From: Alphaproteobacteria bacterium
GTDB lineage: Bacteria; Pseudomonadota; Alphaproteobacteria; UBA8366; GCA-2717185
Direction of reading: 5' to 3'
DNA: 64,000 nucleotides
NCBI GenBank assembly: GCA_021774435.1
Contig: JAJFJB010000297.1
Coordinates: 1-64,000 of the forward strand
The position numbers were made by a program, and so were the translations under genes. Below are positions 19,581 through 30,199 of the stretch, in pieces. Positions within the stretch are counted from its first letter, which is position 1, and each line of letters starts with the position of its first letter. Below the pieces are notes generated by a model that did not search any database, was not told the DNA's origin, and worked only from the letters and a program-made list of their open reading frames with translations.

Positions 19581-20567
19581 TTAAGGTGAAACGGGGGTTG
19601 GCTTCGGCAAAGGCAACCCCCGCTGCGCCATCACAGCGCGCAGACGATCCGGGTAATCGGAAATAATGCCATCAACACCCAAATCCAGCAGGGCGCCCAT
19701 ACGGGCCGAATCATTCACCGTCCAGACCACTACTTTGAGCCCAAGCTCGTGAGCCTCGCGAAGCTGCCCGGCATCGATTTCCTTATGGTAAGGCGACCAA
19801 ACAGCGCCGCCAGCCGCCTTTACGAGACGCGGCACACTGCCCCCGTATTCGTCGACATCGAACCCCGCAGTCCAAGGCGACGGCCCTTCTTGGCCCTTCT
19901 TTATATTGTTAAGCCAGCGTTGTTGTGCGCTTAAATAAACCGTCGGAATGCCCGGCGCCAGGCGTTGAAAGGCCTGTAACGTCCGCCAATCGAAGGATTG
20001 GATTGTAACGCGTGCCGCCGCCTTTTCCTGCCGCACCACATCAAGCAATGCCTTCGCAAACGCGGCTGGCCGTCGCGTTGCTGTCGGCTCGCCCGGTTTT
20101 AATTTTGTTTCAATGTTAAAGCGTACCGTATCATTGCCAGCCCGGCGCGCCAGGTCGAAGACAGACGCAAGTGACGGGATCTGTGTCCCATCCGCAGGCC
20201 TCTGGTTCGGATAGCGGCTCGCATAACGATGGTCGGGATTAAGGCGGCCAACGTCGTAGCGGCTAAGCTCGTCAAAGGTGAGACTGGAAATCGCCGGACC
20301 GCGGTTAGAGAGCCAGGCACCCTCCCCGTCACGCGTCAACGCCGGGCTAAGCGCTGGATCATGGCTCACGACAACCACCCCATCCGCCGTAACTCCCACA
20401 TCGAGTTCCAAGGTCGTCACCCCTAGCGTTAGCGCATGCGCAAAAGCCGGCAGCGTATTTTCAGGCATCAACCCGCGTGCGCCGCGATGTCCTTGCAAAT
20501 CAATTTGGGCCCATGCAGGAAGAGCACAGAGCACGATAAAAATTGTGACGAGCGTTTGCTTAACCAA
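19581..20567 (-). CDS. Glycerophosphodiester phosphodiesterase with signal peptide
   Basis: [43 protein letters not shown] start with leader [20 protein letters not shown] overlapping the ugpC stop. Confidence 0.88.
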   Translation of the reverse strand: MVKQTLVTIFIVLCALPAWAQIDLQGHRGARGLMPENTLPAFAHALTLGVTTLELDVGVTADGVVVVSHDPALSPALTRDGEGAWLSNRGPAISSLTFDELSRYDVGRLNPDHRYASRYPNQRPADGTQIPSLASVFDLARRAGNDTVRFNIETKLKPGEPTATRRPAAFAKALLDVVRQEKAAARVTIQSFDWRTLQAFQRLAPGIPTVYLSAQQRWLNNIKKGQEGPSPWTAGFDVDEYGGSVPRLVKAAGGAVWSPYHKEIDAGQLREAHELGLKVVVWTVNDSARMGALLDLGVDGIISDYPDRLRAVMAQRGLPLPKPTPVSP

Positions 20568-21636
20568 GACGCTTTCCCGTTTCCTGATCGAATAGGTGTA
20601 AATGATCTGGTGACACCGATAGCGGCAGTTTCGCCCCCAATTCAAGAGACACGACTCCGCGAAGGCGAACTGTAACGGCAACGCCATTTGAACCCAAATT
20701 ACCGTGAACGATCGTATCCGCGCCCAACTGTTCGACGAGATCGACTGTTAACACAACGGATCCTTTATCCGAGATTTCGAAATGCTCTGGTCGGATACCC
20801 AGTGTTACCGGACGACCTGCCAGGTTCTGCGGCTGTCCATTGCCTAATCTAAATGCGGCCTGCTCGTTTATCGCGGCGGTTGCGCCAGTATCGCCAATCC
20901 GTGCCGGCAAAAGATTCATTGCGGGTGACCCAATAAACCCGGCAACAAAAGTACTGGCCGGTTCTTCGTAAAGCGTAATCGGTGTTCCCAACTGCTCCAC
21001 ATTGCCGCCATTGAGCACGAGGAGCCGGTGCCCCAATGTCATCGCTTCGACTTGATCATGGGTCACGTAGATGCTGGTGATGCCGAGTGATTCCTGCAGC
21101 TTCTTTATTTCTATCCGCATCTGCACGCGTAGCTTCGCGTCCAGATTGGAGAGCGGCTCGTCAAATAGAAAGACACTGGGTTCCCGTACGATGGCACGCC
21201 CCATCGCGACCCGTTGGCGTTGCCCGCCACTCAATTGCCGCGGCTTACGATGCAGCATGTCGTCATCAAGTTCGAGAATTACCGCCGCCTTCCGCACCCG
21301 CGATTCGATCTCCGTCTTGGGAATTTTACGGATCTTCAAGCCGTAGGCCATGTTGTCGAAAACCGACATATGCGGATAGAGCGCATAGTTCTGAAAAACC
21401 ATGGCGATGTCCCGTTCAGCCGGTTCCAGCGCATTGACGACACGGTTGCCGATTGCGACCTCGCCGCCGCTTATCGTCTCCAGACCGGCGATCATCCGCA
21501 ATAATGTCGATTTCCCGCAGCCGCTCGGGCCGACGATCACCAAAAACTCGCCGTCGTCGATATCGCACTCAACGCCATGAATGACCGGCGTGTCACCATA
21601 GGATTTCCGAATATCGCGAAGGCTTACCTCGGCCAT
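20560..21636 (-). CDS. ugpC: sn-glycerol-3-phosphate ABC transporter ATP-binding protein
   Basis: Walker [25 protein letters not shown]; MalK-like C-terminus; operon context. Confidence 0.9.
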   Translation of the reverse strand: MAEVSLRDIRKSYGDTPVIHGVECDIDDGEFLVIVGPSGCGKSTLLRMIAGLETISGGEVAIGNRVVNALEPAERDIAMVFQNYALYPHMSVFDNMAYGLKIRKIPKTEIESRVRKAAVILELDDDMLHRKPRQLSGGQRQRVAMGRAIVREPSVFLFDEPLSNLDAKLRVQMRIEIKKLQESLGITSIYVTHDQVEAMTLGHRLLVLNGGNVEQLGTPITLYEEPASTFVAGFIGSPAMNLLPARIGDTGATAAINEQAAFRLGNGQPQNLAGRPVTLGIRPEHFEISDKGSVVLTVDLVEQLGADTIVHGNLGSNGVAVTVRLRGVVSLELGAKLPLSVSPDHLHLFDQETGKRLG

Positions 21637-21646
21637 CTCTCCGCTC

Positions 21647-22492
21647 CTATTTCTCGGTCTCGATCAGGCCTTTAACGAACTGCCGCTGCATGACGACGAC
21701 AACGATGACGGGCGGCAGCAACGCCAGGATTGCCGTTGCCATAGTCAAATTCCATTCCGGCACCGAATCCGCCACGAACAACATTCGCTGAATGCCCATG
21801 ACGATTGTCGTCATATCGGCTTCGGTCGTAATCAACAGCGGCCACAAATATTGGTTCCAACCGAAAATGAAGAGGATGACAAAGAGGGCCGCCAAATTAG
21901 TCCGCGACAGCGGCAACAGAATATCAATGAAAAATCGTATCGGCCCCGCACCATCGACACGTGCCGCCTCTGCCAACTCTTCCGGCACCGTGAGAAAAAA
22001 CTGACGGAACAGAAACGTCGCTGTTGCGGACGCAATCAAGGGCAAAGTCAGGCCCGCATAGGAATCGAGCAGGCCTAAATCCGCGACGACTTTGTATGTT
22101 GGCAGAATCCGTACTTCGACTGGCAGCATCAGGGTCAGGAAGATGATCCAGAAAAAGAACATCCGGAACCGGAACTGAAAATAGACAATGGCAAACGCGG
22201 ATATGATTGAGATCGCAATTTTCCCAATCGTGATACCAAGCGCCATAATCAGGCTGTTCCATATCATGATGCCGACAGGCACGCCGCCGGCGTTTTCCTT
22301 TCCCGAACGCAACACTGTGCCGTAATTCTCGACGAGTTGATCGCCGAACCAGGGCTGCACCGAACTGATGACATCCTCCGTCAAATGGGTCGACGCGACA
22401 AAGGCAATGTAGAGCGGGAAAAGGACGATAATCAGGCCCGCCACCAGGATCACGTGGGTGATGATCGTCAGGTAGGGGCGGTTTTCGACCAT
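21647..22492 (-). CDS. ugpE: sn-glycerol-3-phosphate ABC transporter permease
   Basis: [36 protein letters not shown] loop; start at MVENRPYL, the longer ORF being an artefact. Confidence 0.88.
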   Translation of the reverse strand: MVENRPYLTIITHVILVAGLIIVLFPLYIAFVASTHLTEDVISSVQPWFGDQLVENYGTVLRSGKENAGGVPVGIMIWNSLIMALGITIGKIAISIISAFAIVYFQFRFRMFFFWIIFLTLMLPVEVRILPTYKVVADLGLLDSYAGLTLPLIASATATFLFRQFFLTVPEELAEAARVDGAGPIRFFIDILLPLSRTNLAALFVILFIFGWNQYLWPLLITTEADMTTIVMGIQRMLFVADSVPEWNLTMATAILALLPPVIVVVVMQRQFVKGLIETEK

Positions 22493-23373
22493 CAGTATTC
22501 GACCTTCCGCTCGATATAACGAAACTGAAAAATCGTTAGCGCAATTACAATCGCCATCAGCACGACGGATTGCGCCGCCGACCCGCCCAGATCGAGGCCA
22601 ACAAAACCATCCGAATAAACTTTGTAGACCAATATTTCCGTCGCCTGGTAGGGACCGCCGCCGGTAACGGCATGAATGATCCCGAATGTATCGAAGAATG
22701 CGTAGACGATATTCACGACAAGCAGAAAAAACGTGGTCGGTGTCAGCAATGGAAAGACAATTGTCCAAAATCGCTTCGCGGGGGCCGCACCGTCTATCGC
22801 CGCCGCTTCGATCAAAGATTTTGGGATCGCCTGCAGCCCGGCAAGAAAGAACAGAAAGTTATAGGCTATCTGTTTCCAGGCCGCGGCAATAACGACGAGC
22901 AGCATCGCCTCGCCACCATTCAGTATATGGTTCCAGTCATAGCCCAACCCTTTCAGGGTCAGAGCGAGAACACCATTCGCCGGGTTGAACATGAACAGCC
23001 ACAAAACCCCGGCAACTGCCGGTGCGACCGCGTAGGGCAGCAAAAGCGCCATTTTGTAACCGGATGCACCTTTGATCACACGATCGGCCATTACCGCCAA
23101 AAGCAACGCGGTAGAAAGGCTGAGCACGGTCGTGGCGATGCTGAAAATCGCCGTTGTATGGAGCGAAGCCAGATAAGAGGGGTCGCTGAAAACTTCGGCG
23201 AAGTTGTCCAGCCAGACAAATTCAGTCGACAGCCCGAATGCGTCTTCAATCAGAACCGATTGGAATAACGCCTGGCTCGCCGGCCAGATAAAAAAGATCA
23301 GCGTGATGACAATCTGCGGCGCGACCAGAAGATAAGGCAGCCAGCTATTTCGGAACGTAACCCGTTTATGCAT
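22492..23373 (-). CDS. ugpA: sn-glycerol-3-phosphate ABC transporter permease
   Basis: [37 protein letters not shown] loop; operon position. Confidence 0.88.
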   Translation of the reverse strand: MHKRVTFRNSWLPYLLVAPQIVITLIFFIWPASQALFQSVLIEDAFGLSTEFVWLDNFAEVFSDPSYLASLHTTAIFSIATTVLSLSTALLLAVMADRVIKGASGYKMALLLPYAVAPAVAGVLWLFMFNPANGVLALTLKGLGYDWNHILNGGEAMLLVVIAAAWKQIAYNFLFFLAGLQAIPKSLIEAAAIDGAAPAKRFWTIVFPLLTPTTFFLLVVNIVYAFFDTFGIIHAVTGGGPYQATEILVYKVYSDGFVGLDLGGSAAQSVVLMAIVIALTIFQFRYIERKVEY

Positions 23374-23427
23374 GACAGCGTACCGCGAGTGCGGAGGGTC
23401 TACCCCAACCGCATTCGCCGGCCCGGC

Positions 23428-24747
23428 CTACTTATTCGCCCTTTCGAACTTCCGCAGCAACTTGTTGCCGCGATTGGTTGCATCGTCGAGACCCTTCTTC
23501 GCAGTCTTCTTGCCGGCCCAGATAGCTTCCAGTTCCTGATTGATGATGTCGCGAATCTGAACGAAGTTTCCGAGACGGAGCCCTTTGGAATTCGCCGTCG
23601 GCACACCGCTCATCTGCTCGATCGCAACATCGCGGCCTTCGTTCTGCTCATAGTAGCCGATCCGCTTGGTCAGTTTGTACGCATCGCTGGTGATCGGAAC
23701 ATAGCCGGTGTTCTGATGCCAGAAAGCCTGCACAAAAGTGTCCGACAGGTAACTCATGAACCTCGCGACACCGACATAATCTTCCTTATGCTGACCTTTC
23801 AGCACCCAGAGTGTCGCGCCGCCGATGATGCTGTTACGTGGGGCCCCCTTCACATCCGACCAGTAGGGTAGCTTCGCCGTGCCGAATTCGAATTTCGAGC
23901 TCTTCTTCAGTCCGCTGTAATAAGCGGATGAATTGATCAGCATCGCACACTTACCTTCGGCGAAGAGTGGATTGCCGTCGCCGCGCCGCCCGCCATAGGT
24001 AAAGACTTTATCTTTCTGCCAATCGGCGAGCTGCTTGATCGTTTTGACATGCAGCGGGCTGTTGAACGCGAATTCGGTATCGAGGCCGGCGAATCCGTTA
24101 TCCTTCGTCGCGAAGGGCACGTCGTGCCAGGCACTGAAATTTTCCAGCATCGACCAGCTTTGCCAGCCGATCGTAAAGCCGCAGGATGCCCCACCTGAGG
24201 CGATGATTTTCTTCGAGGCCTCGCCCATTTCTTCCCAGGTTGTTGGCGCCTTGTCGAGGCCCGCCTTCTTAAAGGCCTCCTTGTTCCAGAACACGACGGG
24301 CGTCGAGCTGTTAAACGGCATCGACAGCAGTTTGCCATCGGTCGACGTGTAATACCCGATGACCGAAGAGAGATACCGCGATTGATCGAAAGGCGTGCCG
24401 GCGTCCTTCATTAATTCATGAACGGGATAAATAGCCCCTTTCGCTGCCATCATGGTCGCGGTACCGACTTCAAACACCTGCATGATGTGCGGTCCCTTGC
24501 CGGACCGGAACGCGGCAATGCCGGCAGTCATCGTCTCGGTATAGTTTCCTTTGTAGACCGGTTTGACGACATAATGAGACTGACTGCGATTGAAGCCCGC
24601 GGCGATGTCATTCACGGTTTCGCCGAGCGCACCACCCATCGCGTGCCACCATTGAATTTCGGTTGCCGCCGACGCTGTGCCAACCGCGCCGCCGATCGCT
24701 ATAGCTGCCGTAGCGGCAAGCAATTTTCTGAATCGCACCATGCCCAT
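23428..24747 (-). CDS. ugpB: sn-glycerol-3-phosphate ABC transporter substrate-binding protein
   Basis: Signal peptide; TEIQWWHAMGGALGETVNDIAAGFN; operon position. Confidence 0.9.
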   Translation of the reverse strand: MGMVRFRKLLAATAAIAIGGAVGTASAATEIQWWHAMGGALGETVNDIAAGFNRSQSHYVVKPVYKGNYTETMTAGIAAFRSGKGPHIMQVFEVGTATMMAAKGAIYPVHELMKDAGTPFDQSRYLSSVIGYYTSTDGKLLSMPFNSSTPVVFWNKEAFKKAGLDKAPTTWEEMGEASKKIIASGGASCGFTIGWQSWSMLENFSAWHDVPFATKDNGFAGLDTEFAFNSPLHVKTIKQLADWQKDKVFTYGGRRGDGNPLFAEGKCAMLINSSAYYSGLKKSSKFEFGTAKLPYWSDVKGAPRNSIIGGATLWVLKGQHKEDYVGVARFMSYLSDTFVQAFWHQNTGYVPITSDAYKLTKRIGYYEQNEGRDVAIEQMSGVPTANSKGLRLGNFVQIRDIINQELEAIWAGKKTAKKGLDDATNRGNKLLRKFERANK

Positions 24748-24883
24748 TCTCCCTTATTTGCGAGCGTGCATTGTATTGCCGCTCTTGCACCAAGAATATT
24801 GAAACGAGTAGGAGAAAATGTCTAACGGAATTGCGTTACATCACGAAGACATGAGCGTTGGGTATGGAGAGGAAGGTGCAGGC

Positions 24884-26059
24884 TTAGCGTGGTAAATTGC
24901 GCCGTAACTCATCTTCATCCCAGTGCACGAAATCGGGGCCGAGCTGATTTAGCGCCGTACAGCCGATCTGAGCCATGACAAGATCGATTTCATTTCGGAG
25001 AATACCTACCGCTTTCGTCGCCCCGGGTACGCCACCGGCGACGACGCCGTATAATGTCGGCCGCCCCAGAAACACGAATTTCGCCCCCATGCAAAGCGCA
25101 ATTAATACATCGGAACCACGCCGCACACCGCCGTCGAGCATCAAGGTCATGCGGTCGCCAACCGCCGCGTTGATAGACGGCAAGACATCAAGCGGCGACG
25201 GCGCACGGTCAAGCTGACGCGCGCCATGGTTCGATACCATCAAGCCGTCGACACCGATTTCCGCCGCCCGAATCGCATCGTCGGTGCGCATCACACCCTT
25301 CAGAACCATTTTGCGTGGCCATAGTTTGCGGAAGTTTTCGATATCGGCCCAAGTCAGCGAGCCCCGGATTTGGCTAGAGACGAAATCGCCCAGCCCATTG
25401 GCGTCGACACCGGCAGGCGCATAAGGCTCCCAATTCGGCAGTTTGGCGATACCGTGCGTCATATAATCTTTGAACCAATAGGGCCGGCGCAGAGCATCGA
25501 GCTTCGACGCCAAGGACAATTTTAGAGGCCGCCCAAATCCGTTGCGGCGGTTTCGTTCTCGGTTGGAGCCCGAAGGAACGTCGACTGTCACGACGAGCGT
25601 CGACAGACCAAGATCGTCTGCACGGCGGATCATGTCTTCGGAAATCGACCGGTCCCGCGCGACATAGAGCTGGTACCAGCCATGTTCGGGCGCAATCTTG
25701 GCCAAATCTTCCATCGACGCGGTTGCCGCGCCGGACATGATAAAAGGAACATTCGCTTCGCGCGCCGCTTCCGCGAGCATGAGATCGCCACCCCAGCGGT
25801 AATTGCTGATACCGCCCGTCGGCGCGATGCCAAAGGGGCTGGAATATTGCCTACCGAATAGCGCCTGGGACTGGTCGCGCGTCGTTATATCGACCATATA
25901 GCGCGGCATGAGGGGACGACGGCGAAAAGCATCCTCATTGCGGTCTAGCCCATCTTCATCGTCGACGCCGCCTTCTATGAAATCATAGATGATCTTGGGC
26001 AGGCGCTTCTTGGCCAGCAGGCGAAGGTCGTCGAAATTGATCGCGTCGTCTACGCTCAT
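24884..26059 (-). CDS. FMN-dependent alpha-hydroxy-acid oxidizing protein
   Basis: FDDLRLLAKKRLPKIIYDFIEGG; VSNHGARQLDRAPSPLDVLP; DGGVRRGSDVL. Confidence 0.92.
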   Translation of the reverse strand: MSVDDAINFDDLRLLAKKRLPKIIYDFIEGGVDDEDGLDRNEDAFRRRPLMPRYMVDITTRDQSQALFGRQYSSPFGIAPTGGISNYRWGGDLMLAEAAREANVPFIMSGAATASMEDLAKIAPEHGWYQLYVARDRSISEDMIRRADDLGLSTLVVTVDVPSGSNRERNRRNGFGRPLKLSLASKLDALRRPYWFKDYMTHGIAKLPNWEPYAPAGVDANGLGDFVSSQIRGSLTWADIENFRKLWPRKMVLKGVMRTDDAIRAAEIGVDGLMVSNHGARQLDRAPSPLDVLPSINAAVGDRMTLMLDGGVRRGSDVLIALCMGAKFVFLGRPTLYGVVAGGVPGATKAVGILRNEIDLVMAQIGCTALNQLGPDFVHWDEDELRRNLPR

Positions 26060-26067
26060 TGGACTGG

Positions 26068-27036
26068 TTACTCCGCGGCGACGGCTTGCCCGTCTTCAAG
26101 GTCGGCAATGAATTTTTCCGCTTCAAGCGCGGCCATGCAACCCCGTCCCGCCGCCGTCACCGCTTGGCGGTAGACCTTATCCACGACATCGCCCGCCGCA
26201 AAAACGCCGGGAATTTTAGTGGCTGTGCTGTCCGGCGCCGTGATGATATAATTTTCATCGTCCATCTCCACATGCCCCTTGAAGATTTCAGTTGCCGGAT
26301 CATGCCCGATGGCAACGAATACGCCGGTTACATCGAGGTCTGTTGTCTCTCCAGTTTTAACGTTGCGCACGCGTGCGCCATTCACGCCCAGCGGATCGGA
26401 ATCGCCCATGACCTCCTCCAGCACGTGATCCCACATGACCTCGACTTTCGGATTGTTGAATAACCGGTCCTGCATGATTTTTTCTGCCCGGAAACTATCG
26501 CGCCGGTGAATGACCGTCACCTTGCTGGCATGGTTGGTTAGATACAGCGCTTCCTCGACCGCCGTATTGCCGCCGCCGACGATTGCGATTTCCTGATCGC
26601 GGAAAAAGAATCCGTCGCATGTGGCACAAGCAGATACACCGAAACCCATAAATTTCTGCTCCGACTCCAAGCCGAGCCAGCGGGCCTGCGCACCGGTGGA
26701 AATGATGACCGAATCGGCGGTGTAGGTATCGCCACTATCGCCAACGCCGACAAAGGGCCGGACACTGAAGTCGACGCTGGTGATGATGTCATGGACCATA
26801 TTGGTGCCGACATGCTCTGCCTGCTTCTGCATCTGTTCCATCAGCCAAGGGCCCTGGATCACGTCGGCAAAGCCGGGATAGTTTTCCACATCCGTGGTGA
26901 TTGTCATTTGACCGCCAGGCTGCAAACCCGCAACCAACGTTGGTTTCAGGTTCGCCCGCGCCGCATAGATCGCCGCCGTATAGCCTGCCGGGCCGGAGCC
27001 AATGATGAGGACTTTGCTGTGATGTCGTTCCGCCAT
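26068..27036 (-). CDS. trxB: Thioredoxin-disulfide reductase
   Basis: GSGPAGYTAAIYAARA; redox motif CATCDGFFF; AAGDVVDKVYRQAVTAAGRGCMAA. Confidence 0.95.
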   Translation of the reverse strand: MAERHHSKVLIIGSGPAGYTAAIYAARANLKPTLVAGLQPGGQMTITTDVENYPGFADVIQGPWLMEQMQKQAEHVGTNMVHDIITSVDFSVRPFVGVGDSGDTYTADSVIISTGAQARWLGLESEQKFMGFGVSACATCDGFFFRDQEIAIVGGGNTAVEEALYLTNHASKVTVIHRRDSFRAEKIMQDRLFNNPKVEVMWDHVLEEVMGDSDPLGVNGARVRNVKTGETTDLDVTGVFVAIGHDPATEIFKGHVEMDDENYIITAPDSTATKIPGVFAAGDVVDKVYRQAVTAAGRGCMAALEAEKFIADLEDGQAVAAE

Positions 27037-27149
27037 GGGACGCGCACCCTTTCGTCTTATCTGGTTTCGCTTGATGATTGCGATTGGACGTAGTCTGCCG
27101 GAAAGGCCAATTCAAGTAAATTGGCCGTTAACCGCATCGTGCGCGCGAA

Positions 27150-27944
27150 TTAACCGCTGGGCTCCACGTCAAGGCGTACAACGATATCCTTCAAATCGTC
27201 GGAAAGTGCCGGATAACGTTCCCGAACTAGCGGATCGTGACCTGGAACGATGTGTTTCGGCGAATCGGCCAACAATGCCATCGTCCGGTAACCATCGATC
27301 ATATCACCGACATTATAAACCAGTGGGAACGGGTTCGGCGCTTCCATATTCTCGTAATAATGCGCCGCGTCCGCTGCCAGGACGACCCAACCGCGCTTCG
27401 TCCAAACGCGGACGACTTGCAAACCATCGGTGTGGCCTCCGACATGATGCACGGAGATCCCTGGTGCCACCTCTTCCATTCCGTCGACGAAAACGACACG
27501 ATTCTCGTAGACCTTACGTAGCACATCGATGACGTACTCGATTGCGAAGGCTTGGTTGAATGTCTCATGCCGCATATTGCGGCCAGTCGCGAACGCCATC
27601 TCACGGTCCTGCAGATAGAATTGCGCCTTGGGAAAATCCGAGACCGTACCGGCGTGATCGTAATGCAGGTGGGAGATGATGACGTCCTCGACTTCCGCCG
27701 CGTCGATGCCGATCAATTTCAGCCCTTCCGCAGGCGTGCGCAATAATGTCCGGCCGCGTTTCTCCGCTTCTACCGCCTCAAACCCGAGGTCGACGACGAA
27801 GGTGCGGCCATTACCGACAATCGCCCAAATGAAGTAATCCATCGGCATTGGCCCGTCATGCGGATCCTGATGCAGCAAATGCTGATTCCGGGTACCGATC
27901 CGTTCGGCGTAACGAATGGCATAGACTTCATACGGGTCGGGCAT
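27150..27944 (-). CDS. MBL-fold hydrolase, N-acyl homoserine lactonase-like
   Basis: HxHxDH in ISHLHYDHAGTVSDFPKAQFYLQDRE; GGHTDGLQVV; AttM/AhlD-like spacing. Confidence 0.78.
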   Translation of the reverse strand: MPDPYEVYAIRYAERIGTRNQHLLHQDPHDGPMPMDYFIWAIVGNGRTFVVDLGFEAVEAEKRGRTLLRTPAEGLKLIGIDAAEVEDVIISHLHYDHAGTVSDFPKAQFYLQDREMAFATGRNMRHETFNQAFAIEYVIDVLRKVYENRVVFVDGMEEVAPGISVHHVGGHTDGLQVVRVWTKRGWVVLAADAAHYYENMEAPNPFPLVYNVGDMIDGYRTMALLADSPKHIVPGHDPLVRERYPALSDDLKDIVVRLDVEPSG

Positions 27945-28048
27945 ATCGCATCTCCAAAAATTACTTGAGAGACCGCCGATAGGCGGCCAGCATGCAGGCT
28001 GTTATTACTACCAATTATCAAGCAGCAAGAATACAGGGAGAGCCGGAA

Positions 28049-28942
28049 ATGTCGGAAATCAAGAAGATCGGGTTTATCGGAACGGGTGTCATGGGCGGGC
28101 GGATGTGCCGCAATCTGGCAACAAAAGGCGATGTCCCCGTGATTGCTTTCGATCTTGACCCGGACAAGGTTGCCGCCCTGGACAATGCCGGCGTCGAAGC
28201 CGCGCCGTCGATCGAAGCCCTTGTCGCGGTTTCCGACCTCATCATCACCTGCGTACCGGGCGAACCGCAGGTCCGCGCCGTATTATTCGAGCCCGGCGGC
28301 GTGCTGGAACATGTCCGTGCGGGCCAGACCGTCGTCGACATGACCACGGCGACGGCTGATGTCGCCCGCGAAGCAGCGGAGAAACTAAGCGCAAAGTCCG
28401 TCGATTTCGCCGACGCGCCGATCGCCCGGGGTGTCTCCTCCGCAGAAGACGGCACGTTGAGCATCATGGTCGGCGGTTCGGCCGGCGTATTCGAGCGCAT
28501 CAAGCCGGCGATGTCCTGCATGGGCACGGAGATCACCCATTGCGGCGGTGTCGGTACCGGTATGGTGATGAAACTGATGAACAATTTCATTGTGTTCCTG
28601 AACACGTCCGCGCTTGCCGAAGCGCTGTTGATCGGCACCCGTGCGGGTGTCGATGGCGAGCTCCTGTTTGAAACACTGTCGCGCGGTTCCGCCGACAGCT
28701 TCGTATTGCGCAAGCACGGCATGCAATATATGGCGAAGGGCGACTTCCCCGACGACGTTTTTCCGGTCACCTATTCGCTCAAGGATTTGAGCTACGCGAT
28801 GAAGCTGGCGGAACAAACCGGCGTAAATGCGGAAACCGGCCATATTGTCGAAAAGCGTTTCAAGGACGCTATCGATGCCGGATACGGCGACCTTTACGGT
28901 CCCGTCGTCTACAAGGTTCTCGAAGAGCAAAATAAGAAGTAA
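28049..28942 (+). CDS. NAD(P)-dependent beta-hydroxyacid dehydrogenase (3-hydroxyisobutyrate dehydrogenase family)
   Basis: IGFIGTGVMGGRMCRNL; DAPIARGVSSAEDGTLSIMVGG; GTGMVMKLMNNF. Confidence 0.92.
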   Translation: MSEIKKIGFIGTGVMGGRMCRNLATKGDVPVIAFDLDPDKVAALDNAGVEAAPSIEALVAVSDLIITCVPGEPQVRAVLFEPGGVLEHVRAGQTVVDMTTATADVAREAAEKLSAKSVDFADAPIARGVSSAEDGTLSIMVGGSAGVFERIKPAMSCMGTEITHCGGVGTGMVMKLMNNFIVFLNTSALAEALLIGTRAGVDGELLFETLSRGSADSFVLRKHGMQYMAKGDFPDDVFPVTYSLKDLSYAMKLAEQTGVNAETGHIVEKRFKDAIDAGYGDLYGPVVYKVLEEQNKK

Positions 28943-28944
28943 TT

Positions 28945-30153
28945 ATGCAATCGAGCCGCGTTGCGTCACTGGCGCTCATTGCGCTATGCGAAGTCGCGGC
29001 AATGGCTGTTTGGTTTTCTGCCTCTGCGGTCGTGCCGGCCTTAACCGCGGAGGTCGGCCTCCCCGCGTCGAATGCATCGCTGTTTACAAGTGCGGTGCAA
29101 GCCGGTTTTGTCGTCGGCACACTGTTCAGCGCCGCGTTCGGCCTTGCGGACCGTTTCGACCCTCGGCGGCTGTTCTTTGCCTCCTGCCTGGTTGCCGCAA
29201 CTGCGAACACATTGATTCTATTTCTCGATCCAACCTCTGCGGCGGTAATCGTCATGCGCTTCTTCACCGGTGCCTGCATGGCGGGCGTCTATCCCGTGGG
29301 CATGAAGCTCGTTTCGACCTGGGCCAAAGCAGATATGGGGTTGATGATCGGGATTTTGGCCGGCGCGCTCACGATCGGATCTGCGAGCCCGCACCTGTTC
29401 AATGCCATAGGCGGCATCGACTGGCGCTTTACACTCGGGGCCGCCTCCGTATCGGCCCTGTTCGCCGGTATACTGATTCTCTGCGCCGGGATCGGACCGA
29501 ATATCGGCAAAGCACCTCCTTTCAACCCGCGTCTTGCGCTCCATGCCTGGACAAGCAAACCAGTGCGTCTCGCGAATTTCGGATATCTTGGCCATATGTG
29601 GGAGTTGTACGCCATGTGGGCCTGGATTGGCGTCTTTCTCTTTGCCAGCTTCAAGCAAGTCATGGACCCGGATGCGGCAGCGGTGAACGCCGCTTTCGCA
29701 ACTTTCGCCGCGATTGCCGCCGGCGGTTTAGGTTGTGTCGTCGGCGGCTTGATCGCAGACCGCACGGGCCGAACATCCTTGGCCATCGCCATGATGGCAA
29801 TAAGTGGCAGTTGCGCGATTGCCGTCGGTTTTCTGTTTGGCGGCGAACCGGCGCTTCTTATCGCTGTCTGCCTCGTCTGGGGGTTCTCTATCGTTGCGGA
29901 TTCAGCGCAGTTTTCCGCCAGTACCGCCGAACTTTCTGACCCTTCGCTCATAGGGACCATGCTAACGGTTCAAACCAGCCTGGGATTTTTGTTAACGCTT
30001 GCGACAATCCATCTGGTACCCGCCTTGGTCGGGGTCGTCGGCTGGCAATACGCGTTCGCCTTCCTGGCACCGGGCCCATTATTTGGGATTTGGGCCATGT
30101 TAAGGCTACGTGCACGCCCCGAGGCGCGGCAATTGGCGGGTGGAAAACGTTAA
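28945..30153 (+). CDS. MFS transporter
   Basis: ~12 hydrophobic segments; ADRFDPRRLFFASCLVAA; GLIADRTGRTSLAIAMM. Confidence 0.88.
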   Translation: MQSSRVASLALIALCEVAAMAVWFSASAVVPALTAEVGLPASNASLFTSAVQAGFVVGTLFSAAFGLADRFDPRRLFFASCLVAATANTLILFLDPTSAAVIVMRFFTGACMAGVYPVGMKLVSTWAKADMGLMIGILAGALTIGSASPHLFNAIGGIDWRFTLGAASVSALFAGILILCAGIGPNIGKAPPFNPRLALHAWTSKPVRLANFGYLGHMWELYAMWAWIGVFLFASFKQVMDPDAAAVNAAFATFAAIAAGGLGCVVGGLIADRTGRTSLAIAMMAISGSCAIAVGFLFGGEPALLIAVCLVWGFSIVADSAQFSASTAELSDPSLIGTMLTVQTSLGFLLTLATIHLVPALVGVVGWQYAFAFLAPGPLFGIWAMLRLRARPEARQLAGGKR

Positions 30154-30199
30154 GAAAAATTTACGAATTGGTAACCATAAGCGCGGATACTAGTGGCCA

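Noticed and set aside
22493-22768. N-terminal extension of the UgpE ORF
   Set aside because: Overlaps ugpA in another frame; permease homology starts at MVENRPYL.
24748-24883. Pho box upstream of ugpB
   Set aside because: A tgtaac..gttaga-like stretch is present but does not give two clear 7-nt direct repeats at 11-nt spacing.
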